The position numbers were made by a program, and so were the translations under genes. Of a DNA stretch of 64,000 nt, positions 1-12,500 are shown one piece after another. Position 1 is the first letter of the stretch. Every line of letters begins with the position of its first letter. The notes under the pieces are model-generated. The model was not told the origin of the DNA, ran no database searches, and was given only the letters and a program-made list of their open reading frames with translations. Origin of the DNA: Carex sylvatica (Eukaryota > Streptophyta > Magnoliopsida > Poales > Cyperaceae); assembly GCA_964058845.1 (NCBI GenBank), contig CAXKVR010000272.1, positions 21,972 to 85,971 of the forward strand, given 5' to 3'.

Positions 1-506
1 AGGGATCCGGATCCTATCTTGTCCCTTGAATTTTTCCTTTGCAATTATGGCACATTAATTGTCCCCTTCCTGTCCAGTCAATATTGTCAGCCTGTTAATT
101 AATAACCTAATTTATGAACCAATCTTTTCTTCTTCTTTTTTTTGACAAAATTCACTATTTGAAGGAAAAATGAAGGATTTTTTTTAAAATAGAAAAAAAA
201 CAAATCAATTTAAACTAAAGAAACATCAAGGTGTTTTATTTCTGAAAAATATCTTCACCGAAGCAGTGCTACGGTGGAGGGTGAAAAAATATTATAAGAC
301 CCTCCAACAAGTGTTTGTTCAACATAATGCCTTTAAAGTAACTCAAATTTTGCATTTGAAATTCACTCCATCATAATTCAGACTAATTCAGATCCTAATT
401 GGAATTCAAATTTTAAATTACTTTAGGAAATCTGAATTCACCTTCCTTTTTGATGATTCTCTTAGGAAAAAATAAATGATAGATAGAATTCCATTAGCCA
501 TTGAAG
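1..506. other. AT-rich intergenic DNA, no gene seen
   Basis: No coding frame, tRNA or clear repeat structure is visible. The sequence is AT-rich with short A and T runs. Confidence 0.6.
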
Positions 507-1008
507 TAGTGGTGTAAACGGTCGGATACGGATTACATAGTGGTCTTACTGTATATCTGATCTGTAATCATTATAATTTTTTGGATACGGATATGGATCG
601 GATATTAAACGTTGTGGATACAGATCGGATATCGGACGGATACGGATATTTTTCATAATTAGCTTGTTGGTTACAAAACATCTATTATATATATTATTAA
701 AATATTAGTCACTAATTATGTTATAGTATTATATTGTTCATCAAAATATATATCTATATGTAATTTAATAAATTATTGGTACAATGTGCAATTTAATAAA
801 TCAATTTGAGAACATATAACACATTTGTTGTGGTTTAAAAATATAAACGGTCGAATACAGATAGTTAAAAGTCTTACCATATCCTTATCGGTTATAATTT
901 TTTGAATACGGATAGTCTCAGATACAGATATAGATCAAATAATTTAGGTAATTTTCCGAATTTGAATCCGGATAAATTCGGATAATATCCGATCCGTTTA
1001 CACCCCTA
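507..1008. mobile_element. hAT-like MITE (about 500 bp)
   Basis: The left end reads TAGTGGTGTAAACGG and the right end, reverse-complemented, reads TAGGGGTGTAAACGG. This type of end (TAGGGGTG) is common in hAT elements. Both subterminal regions are rich in repeated GGATACGGAT/ATCCGAT words, also typical of hAT ends. The flanking octamers (CATTGAAG and CATACTAC) match only in part, so the target duplication has decayed or the limits are slightly off. There is no coding capacity. Confidence 0.6.
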
Positions 1009-1578
1009 CATACTACATTAAAGACTTCTACTACGAAAAAGAAATTAGTTATTTGATGATTCATTCACAAACTTTTATTGGGCTGGACAGGCCCACTCTC
1101 AATTTGAGCCCATGTACAATTTAATATAAGATTCTATTTTAGACATGCTTTGTATTATTCGCATATATCATGTCTACAAACAAATATGATCAGATTTGGT
1201 ATGTCTCATATTGCACATCCAATAATGTAAAATTTTGATGGTTTGAAATTAACACTACTTGATACATTCATCAAACAATACTTAAATTGTATGAACACAT
1301 TTAATAGTTAGGCTATCTATATATTTAATAACATACCTACAAAGTTATTTTTTGTTTATGTTAATTTTTTCTAATAATCAGGAACAAATCAATGTCATCC
1401 TCTAAGTTTGACATGATGCAGTTATTCATATTTTTAGAAAATTTAGATTCAATTTCAATCAGTTGTAAATTTGGAGATAGCCGTTCATTGTCCTAAAAAA
1501 ACTAGCGGTAATTATCATGTCAAAGCAAACCAATTTTCCCAAACTTAAACATCATTTAGATTTTAAAAAAAAATTATT

Positions 1579-1586
1579 TATAAATA
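1579..1586 (+). promoter_or_regulatory. TATA box of the small membrane protein gene
   Basis: TATAAATA lies about 118 bases upstream of the ATG at 1697. That allows a leader of roughly 85 bases, which contains an (AAC)n stretch (about 1638-1657) and a GA-repeat just before the start codon. Inferred from sequence and spacing only. Confidence 0.5.
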
Positions 1587-1696
1587 AGTACTACAATTGC
1601 ATATCATAAAAAAAAATCCCAACACCCCAATTAAAAAAACAACAACAACAACAACAAGAAAATCTCTTGAGTAAAGGAGTAGAGAGAGAGAGAGAC

Positions 1697-1900
1697 ATGG
1701 CCGAGGACATGGCAAAGCAACCGCATCCTAAGCCGCCTCAAGGAGCGGTATTACACGGGCGTAGCCGTGCACCCGGAGGTCCCACCGGAATGGTGATTGG
1801 AGGACTCGTCATTGTTGGTCTCATCGGATACTTCACCGTTGTATCAAAGCCCTCGAAATCCGACATTTTCAGCCCTAGTGGTGGCAAGAAAGTTGATTGA
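1697..1900 (+). CDS. Small single-pass membrane protein, 67 residues
   Basis: A short intronless gene. I take the ATG at 1697, giving a protein that begins MAEDMAKQPHPKPPQ; the in-frame extension to 1667 has no ATG. The N-terminal half is hydrophilic, Pro/Lys-rich and then Gly/Arg-rich (HGRSRAPGGPTG). One strongly hydrophobic segment follows (GMVIGGLVIVGLIGYFTVV, about residues 30-48), then a basic C-terminal tail with SKPSKSD. This is the look of a small plant transmembrane protein conserved without known function. I cannot assign a family name or a membrane. A TATA box, GA-rich leader and clean stop support a real gene. Confidence 0.72.
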   Translation: MAEDMAKQPHPKPPQGAVLHGRSRAPGGPTGMVIGGLVIVGLIGYFTVVSKPSKSDIFSPSGGKKVD

Positions 1901-3300
1901 TTAGTAATATCATTAAATTATTGAAGGAATCAGGTTTATGGTATGGTTTAATCATAAGCTTAAATTTTTTTTTTTTTTGTTTAGGTGACTATGAATTTAT
2001 TTTTTGTGTATTTTTTTTTGCCTTTTTTGTGGAGTTAGTCGATTTCTTAATTTCATGAGGTTACATACAAGAAGGAATTTTGATGAAAATTCTGATTTTA
2101 AGTTTGTCATTTTCTGATATTATGTTAGCAATTATTATCCATGAAATGCAATAGGATGTGAAATCCCTTTTATTTTGCATGTGCATGAAATTTTATAGAG
2201 AATGTCACCATATATTTATACATATCATTTAATTTCTGTATGAACATTGTTACAATCCAGAATGTTACAAAGTATATTAAAATTGGAGCAAACTCGGATA
2301 GAATTTAATTTTATTTATCCATAAAAAGAGTACAGGATTTTCCAAATCAGCTAATGAAATTTACAATGGTGTTCACAAGTGTGTTAATGCATGGTTTTGA
2401 CTATACAATTATGTAACATATTTTTCAATGTTTTAATTAATGCATCCAATGTCCGGTCTAAAAATCCTATCTGCATATAGATTCGTACAAACAGACATCA
2501 ATCGTTCCGTAAATCTAAATATCCATGCAAATTTTAACGCGGATAAGACGGTTTAGAGTGTATAGAGCACATATTTCGATCTGATATCTATTTAAAAACC
2601 TTTCCCCTTAAACAAGAAGATAATAGAACATAGTAGGTTTGATAGGCATCGGACCTACTTTAAGTTCAATAAATTCTAAAAACATCCGATTTATTTTGAA
2701 ATTCGTGTATCCTTACTTTAATATTCGTACACACAAATTATAAACTAGAGCACATAGTCTGAGAGATCATCAATCCTACTCCGCTTTACGAAAATAGCTG
2801 CAATAAACTTTCGGTCCACCAAAAAAGTGGTGAACCATTAATTCAGCAAATAGTGACATTGCATTGTATGAGATCAGGCCTGTTAAATTTTTATTCCTTT
2901 TTTGATATTGGATCCTGTAACTTATAGTAATTGCAAATATGTATTATCTTGAGGGGGCATAATGAGATTATTATTTTTTTAAAAAAATTTGATAGTAGTT
3001 ATCAAAATTTGTGAGTGAGAATTGAACTCTTAATTTTTGAGTACAATAACTCTGAAATATTTTTCTAGCTAATTGTACTACCTCCGATGTAATGAGATTG
3101 TTGTTGAATATTTTTGTGCTCGTCTTCATATTGGATCAGCCAGGTTCCACTTTTCCGTGAGGATTTTCGTGTGGCAGGTCACTGCATAGGTTTCCTATAA
3201 CCCGGCTCACTAAATTCAGTCAAGACTCAAGAGCTGGAGATCAAAAAAAACCTTTTTGGTGACCAGGCCACAAAAGACCAAGCGGCTCGCGAGTATTCCA
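1901..3300. other. Intergenic DNA, no gene seen
   Basis: AT-rich spacer after the small membrane protein gene. The first few hundred bases probably include its 3' UTR. I see no open frame with coding character, no RNA gene and no mobile element with recognisable ends. Confidence 0.5.
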
Positions 3301-3441
3301 TGAGGTAACAGAATATTTCTGTTCATATGTAGACCGTCCGATCATAATCCTGGTCAGATGGACTGCACGGAACCCCTCAATATTCGTGCTGATTCTGATC
3401 GGACGGTCTCTGATCAAAACGGAAAATATTCTATTACTTCA
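3301..3441. repeat. Long imperfect inverted repeat (hairpin)
   Basis: The left arm (3301-3344) and right arm (3396-3441) are reverse complements with a few mismatches. The arm tips nearest the loop read GACCGTCCGATCA and TGATCGGACGGTC, and the outer parts carry TAACAGAATATTT and AAATATTCTATTA. The loop is about 50 bases. It could be a small MITE or a miRNA-like precursor. The GACCGTCC / GGACGGTC word recurs near 25.26 kb and in related form near 34.23 kb. Confidence 0.6.
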
Positions 3442-3449
3442 GGTGATAT

Positions 3450-5060
3450 GATTTTTCTGTTGCATGAGGGTGTTCCTCTCAAGTCTTCTCCAGATGGATC
3501 TGTATGGCTTTTGGTGTTGCTCCATTTGTTAGCTCAGAGCTTGTTTTTAATCCGCTACATCCGGCATGTGTTCACATATGAATTTGTGAACATTTGACCG
3601 AATTGCATTTATTTTTTCTACTTTAGGTTAAATTTTTTTTTAATTAGAAAAAAAAAAAAATGTTTCTATCCACTAACCTTTGTTCACAGATTGTCCACAG
3701 CGTTATCTACTCTCAGTTTTAATTGTCATTAGCTTCTCACGGTCCGTACCTTCTAATTATGGGTCTCATCTCCTATTTAAACTTGCCGCGCGACAGCACC
3801 TTCCTTTTTTGAATTTTATTTACGAAACTTCTCATTCCGATCAAATTTGCTCTGTAATTTTTGCGCTTTCCTTCCTTTTTCGTCTTGAGAGAACATTCAA
3901 GAGTGATCTGAGAGAGGCGAGAACCTTCAGGAGATTTTCTTCCTCTTTCCACGATTTTCTTCCTCTTTCCGCGATTTTCTTCCTCTTTTCGCGATTTCGT
4001 TCCTCTTTCTCGACGGAACCGTCAGGAGTGGATTTCGATTGGATAGAAGTTGTCAGGGTTGAAGAACATGGCGAAATTTAAATCTAGTGAGTTATTTCTT
4101 TATTTCTATTGAATTTATTGTTTGATTTGATGCAGTAACAGATCTAGCATTGTTTTGAACTTTTATTTGAATTTGTTATTTGATTTGATACAGTAAGGGA
4201 AATCGTAATTATTCTTTATTTCTGTTGAATTTCGATATGGAGGAGATATGAGAAGATGATCTGAGAGAGGCGACATGGATGAGAGATGATAGAGAGGCGA
4301 TATAGAGTATTGATCTGTTAATTTTACAGTATTCATCTTGTAATTTTACAGTATTCATATTATAATTTTACAGTATTCATCTTGTGAAAATCTGGAGAAA
4401 AGAGATGATAGAGAGGTGATATGGATTATTGATCTTGTAAATTTATAGGATATGACACATTAAATTTGTACTGGTAGTTTCAAAGTTTCCGGATGTTTGA
4501 AAATTTTAATTACATTTTTTGTAAGATGTGTTATATAAGTTACAGCATTGAGTTAGTAATTTTATAGGATTGACTCAACTCAAATGAAAGTTTTTTTTGA
4601 TGTTTGAAAATGATAATTACGTTTTTATATTATTTGTTACATAAGTTACATCATCGAGTTAGTAATTTTACAGGATTGACGCAAGTCTAATAACTTGAAA
4701 TATTCTATAAGTTTTTGTGGAATGCTCTAGAAGTTTTTGTAAAATTGTCATTAATCGCAAATAACTGGCATTAACCCCAAATAACTTCCATTAACTGTTA
4801 GTAAGAAAAGTACAATTAGTTTGCCAAGTGGTTTTGCACGAAGTACATTTAGTATACCAAATTGGCCAAGTTGCAAACTGTTAATGAAAGTTTATGGATG
4901 TTTAAAAAATTTTATTACATTTTTTATAAAATTGTTTTTATAAGTTACAGCATTGAATTATTAAATTTACAGAATTTGTACAGATTAAATGATAATTTTT
5001 TTATAAACAAATGATGAACAATTAGACACTTTCAAAAAACAAAAACAAAAAATACAACAA
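3450..5060 (+). repeat. Repeat block with a candidate orphan promoter and first exon
   Basis: 3450-3610 is similar to 5697-5910 (shared TTGGTGTTGCTCC-type words, GCTCAGA, GATCCGCTACATC, CCGAATTGCATTT). A leader-like stretch follows, with a possible TATA (CTATTTAAAC near 3773) and four exact-length 20-bp units (3933-4012, core GATTTTCTTCCTCTTTC). Next is ATG at 4068 (MAKFKS...) with a GTGAGT donor at 4087. No downstream exon was found. 4560-5050 is a diverged copy of 32,580-33,190 in the same orientation. The block may be a captured gene start inside a mobile element, or a dead gene. This is inference. Confidence 0.35.
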
Positions 5061-6360
5061 GTGCACGTTTCATTGAATAAGCATAGAGTTTAAACTTTCA
5101 TTGAATAAGCTAATCTCAATATCCTTGTACAAATTTGCAAGGAAGAGCATATTTGACTGTAAACTAGCTGTCTACACAAAACCACACTAGTTTAACTTAC
5201 TACTATATTAGAGCATCATATCAATTTTATACAAAATAGTTATCTTCCTCTCTAAATATCTACTTCTCAGTCATCATCTTCAATCTCTATCACTGGAATT
5301 TCCTGTCCAATATTGAAACATAGATATAATGAACAACAACATATTCATATTCTTGTCAGTTTTCATTTCTAAAATTCATTTTTCCGGTTAGATTACATTA
5401 ATAAGTAGGCCATCAGATGTTTTAATCAACGGTAGGATTATGCGCTTGTAATCCGATAGAGCAGAATTAAGATAACTAAATATATATTTTATATACTGAA
5501 AGTTAGTAGTACTCATATAGAGTCATCAAATATCTCATATTTTGCATGACTTTTTGGAAAATCTGAACCGTTGCAATATGTTATTGCACGAATCTCAAAG
5601 CTCAAATAAATTAAGTTTCAGATAGGCACTGGACACATCGGTAACGCAAAATATGAGATATCTCAGAGAATACGCACTCGAATTGGCACCGGACACATGA
5701 GTCACGGAAGGCTCCTCTCAACTCTTCTTCGGAGAAATCTATATGGCATTTGGTGTTGCTTCCTTTTGTTAGCTCAGAAGTCGGAACTTATTTTTGATCC
5801 GCTACATCTGACATGTTTTCAAGCAGAATTAATTCAAAACGATGATGTTGTTCCATATAGCACAGATGGCCGAATTGCATTTCTTTTGCTGGTTAGATTA
5901 AGTTTTTTTTTTTTTTTTTTTTTAAAAAGAAGAAGTGAATGTTCCAAAATAAGCATAGAATTTAAACTTACATAAAAATCTAAATTTTAAATTCTGCTAG
6001 CTAATCACATTAACCTTAAAATAATTTGTCAATGAAGGGAATATTAGACTGTAAACTAGCTGTCTACTCAAATACGCCCTCAGGTACTTTCTACCAGGTT
6101 AAGCATCCCTAGTTTAACTGACTACTATATTACAGCATCATATCAATTTTATACAAAATAGTTATCTTCCTCTCAACATATCTACTTCTCACTCATCATC
6201 ATCAATCTCTATCACCGGAATTTCCTGTCCAATATTGAAACATAGATATAATGAACAACACCATATTCATATTCTTGTCAGATTTCATTTCTAAAATTCA
6301 ATTTTTTGGGTTAGATTAAGTTGATAAGTAGGCCATGAGATGCTTTAATTCAATGAACTG
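5060..6360. repeat. Tandem duplication of about 0.9 kb downstream of the kinesin gene
   Basis: 5150-5390 and 6045-6355 are near-identical over stretches such as ATCATATCAATTTTATACAA and CCTGTCCAATATTGAAACAT. The parts before them are also related (GAATAAGCATAGAGTTTAAA words near 5080 and 5950). On the minus strand both copies keep an open tail ending EIPVIEIEDDD-stop (5267-5302) and EIPVIEIDDDE-stop (6189-6224), each after a CAG acceptor-like triplet. This may be a duplicated terminal exon, but I cannot link it in frame to the kinesin. Confidence 0.55.
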
Positions 6361-6529
6361 ACAATTTCTTTCAACAGTTCTTCTCACCAAACTCAGCGGT
6401 CCGTATCCGCAAGTATAAATTTTGTTCTATAAATTTTCTGGTCTGTATTGACATAACCTAATTAACCATAGTGCAATAAACCTAGCAAATAATGCACTGT
6501 GTAAAGTAAACTACAACCAAAAGTACCTA

Positions 6530-6577
6530 GTTATAGTGCACTGGTGCTTGCACGTTATTGTGCACTGGTGCTTGCAC
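6530..6577 (-). repeat. 24-bp tandem duplication across the kinesin stop codon
   Basis: Two 24-bp copies (6530-6553 and 6554-6577) differ at one base. The inner copy encodes the last residues ASTSAQ and the stop. The outer copy would encode ASTSAL and another stop, and is now in the 3' UTR. Confidence 0.8.
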
Positions 6578-9500
6578 TACTGCCTTTGATGTTTGCAAGT
6601 TCTTTCTTTAATTTCAAAATTTCAAGCCCGTATGTGCGTAGCTTATTTTTTAATTCGTCAGAAGCCTCAGTGAACTTTTGATGCATGATCTTGTGTTTCT
6701 TGTCTAATAATACACATTTCTTTTTGTACTCATCAAGCTTTTCTTGTGTCGAACGGTATCTACTCTGACAGTTTGTGAGCTCTGTCTCGTATCTCAATTT
6801 ATCCTGTTCCATATAAGATTTTAACAACAAATTATAATATATATATGTCAGATGGTAGCTCACGAATTGTGCATCTAATTGCTAACGAGATATAGAGAAT
6901 CTTTTCCGATCTTATTTTTGTTGTTTCATACAAATGGGAAACGAGTGAAGGACTTGCTTATCTAACCAATAAAAGTAGAAGTGAGGCTAAGGTACTATGC
7001 ATAGCGCATATTGATATGTACTATGGATCAATATTTTCATTTTCAAAGTCCAAACAATCGATCTGAACAGTCCAACATGATCTCCATTTGAAAATGTACT
7101 TGTGAATCAAATTTTACTTTTTTACTATTATTTTAGATAGGTACAAAATCACTTGATGTAAAGATTTTATATCTAAAAAAAATAATACAAAATATTCTAA
7201 AAAATACAAAATTTAATCTGCAAGTACATTTTCATAAGAAAATCATGTTGAACGGTTCAGATCGACTATTTGGACTTTGAAAACAAAAACATTGATCCAT
7301 AGTATGGACCAATCCGCACTATGCATAGTACCATAGCCTCACTCAAAGTAGAATATAATATCTTCAAATGTATGGTACAGGTTAACGCACAAAGGTTGGG
7401 CATTAACTCTAAATGGTTTTAGGTACCTATTATAACATTCAGTTGAACATGCAAATCACAAAAATAAAAAATGTATAGACTAACACTTACATCTAGCATT
7501 TTTGCTTCCATGGAAGAAATTCTTGCTGCCAGTTCATCTCTTTCCATTTTAGCATTCAATACCTGTCAAAATACAAATCCTCAATAAGCAATGACCAAAA
7601 TTTTGGCTTGATACCGACAAGTTATAGAAAAACAACATGTATTGGACATAATCTATTTGTAGCATTTGACTTTTTTGCCTGTTTGTGTAATTATTTTCAG
7701 AAGTCATCCTCAATCAAAAATTGACAACTTGTGTTAAACTGATGCATGATTCAACATAATTGCATAATTGAATGTAAAGGCTAAATTTTTTTAGTTAGAG
7801 AAGTGCAATTAACTGGGCTTAATTTGCATGTAAATATCCTATTACAAAGACATTAAAAGAAGTTAATTACCATTCGATCAGAAGTTTGCCTAAGAATTTC
7901 ACCCTCATTTATTTCCAAGCGCATCTTTTCATTTGTACACCTCAAAGCATCCTTTTCTTTCGTAATTGCGACAAGCTGACACTGCAAATCCTATAAATAG
8001 ACAGTTTTAATTATTACCTATTTATATTGTTATCCTTGATGCTGTGCATTTATTCATACAGTAAGCATTTAATGGCAGTGATATTTGCCATGAGACATGA
8101 AAAATATAATTTATAATGATACTTACATCACGTATCTTGGATTCCAGGGCAGTGATATTTGCCATGAGGTTGTCTTTCTCTGTTTTTAATTGTGAAATCT
8201 AAACACAAATAAAAGAGCAAAGATTTATCTGAGGACGATGCTCATCAAACAAGCAAGAACCATAATTCGGTCTTAGATACTCTCTAGATAACATGTGCTA
8301 TTTGAGTGCTGTTTGATGTCTTTTCTGTTCATTTACTTCAGTTTTTCACTTCTTCAATAACAAAATTTTGTTTTTGAGGACAAACAATGCTAATTTTATA
8401 GTTAAATTGAGGGTAACTGACAGTAATCGGTAATTGATTGGGCTTAATTCATAGTTAAGTGTCTAATAAAAATGAAAAGAAGTAAAGTAAATTACCATGT
8501 GATCAGAATTCCTTCTAAGTTTTTCCGCCTCGTTTAATTTCAAGCACAACTTTTCCTTTGTACCCATCAAAGAATCCTTTTCTTTTGTCACGGTGACCAT
8601 CTGAGGTTCCAAATCCTATAAAACCAGTATATTTTCTTCTAGTAAAATTTAAACCATCAACTTGAATACAGCATGGTAAGTTCAGGGAGTGCAGCTTGTA
8701 CTAAAAATAACAGTAGTAATATTTGCCAATTTGCAAGTTAAAAAAAGAAGGATATGAAAGTATAATTCAGTAATGACACTTACATCATATATCTTGGCTT
8801 CAAGAGCAGTGATCTTTGCCATGAGGTTGCCTTTCTCCCTTTCTAATTGTGATATCTAAGAACAAAGAAAGAGCAAAGATTGATTTGAACATGATGATCA
8901 TCAAACAAGCAAGAACCATATTTCGGGCTTCGGGCTTTGATACCGTCTAGGTATTATAATACTACCATACGCTCAAGATGAGCTATTTGATGTCTTTGCT
9001 GTTCATTTACTTCTTTTGTGTCCGTTATGCCTCCAATTCTAAAAAAACATTTGAAAAAATTAAGATATGAAAGTATAAATCAGTAATGATACTTACATCA
9101 CATATCTTGGCTTCAAGGGCAGTGATATTTGCAATGAGGTTGTCTTTCTCCATTGTTAATTGAGATATCTAAATACAAAGAAAGAGCAGAGATTTATTTG
9201 AAGATGATCTTTAAATAAGCAAGAAACATAATTCAGGCTCTGATACCACATGCTATTTAAGTGCTGTTTGATGTCTTTGCCGTTCATTCTTTTGAGCGAA
9301 ACAGATTTGAAGGCACAAAGCCATTGGAGATTTCATGAAGCAGCTTTTGGAAAGTAAGAGACCATTTCAAATCCAAGGGTTACTGATTTAGATATAACTT
9401 ATTTTCACAAGCGAATGAGTGGAAAGGAAGTATGATCACCATGTCATCAGAACTCTTCTTTAGAAGCTTATTTTCTTCTCTGCAAGCCTCCAGTTTAAGT

Positions 9501-12500
9501 TCGGCCTAAACAAACATCATTACATGAAGAAGAAAGTGTTTATTTTTTTTATAAAGTTGGGTAAATAAACCAATATCGTTGAAACCATGGATCAAAAGAA
9601 GTCTTTATAGGAGAAAATATTTTAAATGTACAAAAAAATCCCAATCTCAAATTATAAATACTCCCCTATGCATTATGCAAAATAACCCAAACCTGAAAGA
9701 CATTTTTCAGAAAACATGAGGTGCTACTATTAATTTTAAACATCAACTTATTCACATTAAAATACCTCTGACAAATTTTTTGATAATCTCTGAATCTCCT
9801 TGTCAGATATCTTTGTTTGCTCAGTTACTTGAATAATTGTCCTTTCCTTTGATAGGCACATTGATTTTTGCGCTTCTGCTTCTAGAAGGGCGTTGGTAAG
9901 TTGCTGTATTTATACAATAAATATTTATAAAGGGGTAGGATCCATCGTAGACAATCATCAAAAGCAAAGTTAAAATAAGAAATCCAACACTTTAGACAAT
10001 ATCTACATGGTACATACATCATAGCTATAGACAATAATGAGATTTGGTGCATATTTAACTTCACAGAACTACCACTAAGATAAGTTTAATTATCCTTGAT
10101 TTCTAATTAGACCACACTCAAATCACAGGAAATTTGAAAGATGTAATATCTATATGTCCAAAAACATACTTATAAAGTTCAATTTTAATTTTCAAGCTTT
10201 TTTGAATCGATTTGAGAAATATTGTCAAGACTATCAAATAATTTTATCATAAGATCATCCTGTCCTTTTAAAAGGTTTACTGAGTCCTTTTTTTGGAACA
10301 GTAGCACCTCAATTCAGATTACCAAACCGACCTTGCAAGTTTGAAATGTAAGAATTGCATTTGCAGTTTTGGACATCAAGCAATTTAAAGTGGTCACATC
10401 CTCAACCATATGAAATGTAAGAAATACTTGAGAGTGAAAAAAATAATAGGTTCAATAGTACCATTTCCAGTTCTTCCTTTTCTTTTTGTGACGACTCACA
10501 ACAAGATTCCAAACTTTGAATCGAAGATTCTGCCACTTTTAGCTTCTGTGCCTGCAACACAAAAGAACTTTTAGCAAAAGAGAATAATTTATGTACAAAT
10601 TAGGAAACTACAAGCATAGACCAAGAATCACCGTCCAATCCAATGCACAGTACTACCAGTTCTTGGAGGATATCAGTATGTACTCTGATACGGTATAACT
10701 GGTAAAGACTCGTTTGAATGATCTAGAATCTTTAGTCTAAATGATTTTCTACCTATCTACAAAAATAGTAAAATGATCCTAAATTATGTAAATTTTGATC
10801 TACTAGTATATTTTCATATGGGGATCGTGTTGAAATCGATTGTTTGAACTTTGAAAATATAGATATTGATCCATAGTACAGACCACTATGTGCTATGCAT
10901 AGTACTGTAGCCTCACTCAGATAACTATATACCTTGTTTGCAACCTCATGCTTCAATGATTCTATTTCTGATTCTGTTGAACTCATAATCTTAGAAAGTT
11001 CCTCAAGCTCAGAAGTCGCAATATCAAGCCGAGTGAGTGCCTCTTCTTTTTCTGCTATAGTGTTCATCAGAGTCTCCTCCAACGAAGCAAGCTCTCTCTC
11101 CATTTCAACTGCATGCATCTCAAGGTTCTGGTACTCCCTCTGTAAGCATAAAGGGATCACAATATGTAGGGATTAAGGACATTCAATGCCTCATTTTCAT
11201 TATATTCAAAATATGCAAACAAGCTCTTATACTCATTCTTCACCTTCTTTCAAAATTAATAGAGCTGAATAGAAAGGTCACTTGGATACAATCTGAAGAA
11301 ACTATGAGAAGGCTCGAATTCAAATTTCCCATGATTCTCAGGAACATATTATATTTAAGGTTTAGAAGGGGTACCAGTGTAAGTATAGTAAATGATGCAA
11401 AGAGTTAAATAACATTAAAATTTACACAAGTTTCAATCCAATTACAGAATGGCCAACATGCAAAGAGTTAAATATCTTTATTCCGGTTGTAGTCCCAAAT
11501 CAAAGTTCATATTTTGATCCTAACACCAACATATACTCATTTTGTCAATACCATCATATTTCCATCCATAAACAAATAGAAATCTTGGTCTGTGCTTTAG
11601 TGAAATGAGTCAGGTTGTAATAATTGGACTAATGTCAAAACCAGAGTGGAACTCTTCAACACTTGGGACCAACACAGAAATAGGACTAATTCAAGACCTA
11701 TTTACCCTTACAATATTGTGTAGCTCTCTATGTGCTCTTTTTATTTTTGCTTCTATTTTTTTTGGGGGGGGGTTGGGAGCAGAGAAGAGAGAGAGTACAG
11801 TGAGCTTTGATTCGTGCTTTGATTCTTGCTTCCTGATATCACGTTCCAGAAGTGCCCTTTTGTTAGTCAGCTCCTTTATTTCTTTTGTGGCCTGCGCTTT
11901 CTCACCCTAAAAATAGACTCAAATTTAGAATGCCGCCTATTTTTTTGATTCAACTTTAATAAAATTCTGATGTCAATAAAATACAGGCTGTTGAGATCAG
12001 TAATGCACCAATTAAACCACATTAAACCTCAAGAGAAAACATATTGGGTTATTAGCCTCAATAGTGCTTAAACATCAACACAAAAGAAATGAATTGTCAC
12101 AACTTTCAGATTTTATAAACCAAATATCACCATATGCGCAGGTAACACAGTGAATTTCTCCAATTTACAGCTAACACCATAATTTTCCTTTTTTATCTTA
12201 TCTGCAGCTGAAACCAAAACCACTAATTCCAAGTTTTGACTCCAATTCTTCGAGGAAGAACAAATCACTCCATAACTTGTTATCTAAAGAACCTACCACC
12301 AAAACTGCTGTTTGCTTGATTCTAGTTTTATTTAGTACACCAATAATATTAGACAGAACAAACAGCTAATTTGTTGGATATACCTTGCAAAAAAACCAAA
12401 CCTGAGAAAACTAAAGAACACAAGAAAATAGTAACGTCACCTCAAGTTTAATTTTCTCATGTATGGAGGTCTTGAGCTTAGCTTCTGTATCCTTGAGTTT

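Noticed and set aside
3680..4081. 133-residue plus-strand frame
   Set aside because: Begins without ATG and runs through a promoter-like 20-bp repeat; no domain. Only the ATG at 4068 with its donor was kept, as a weak candidate.
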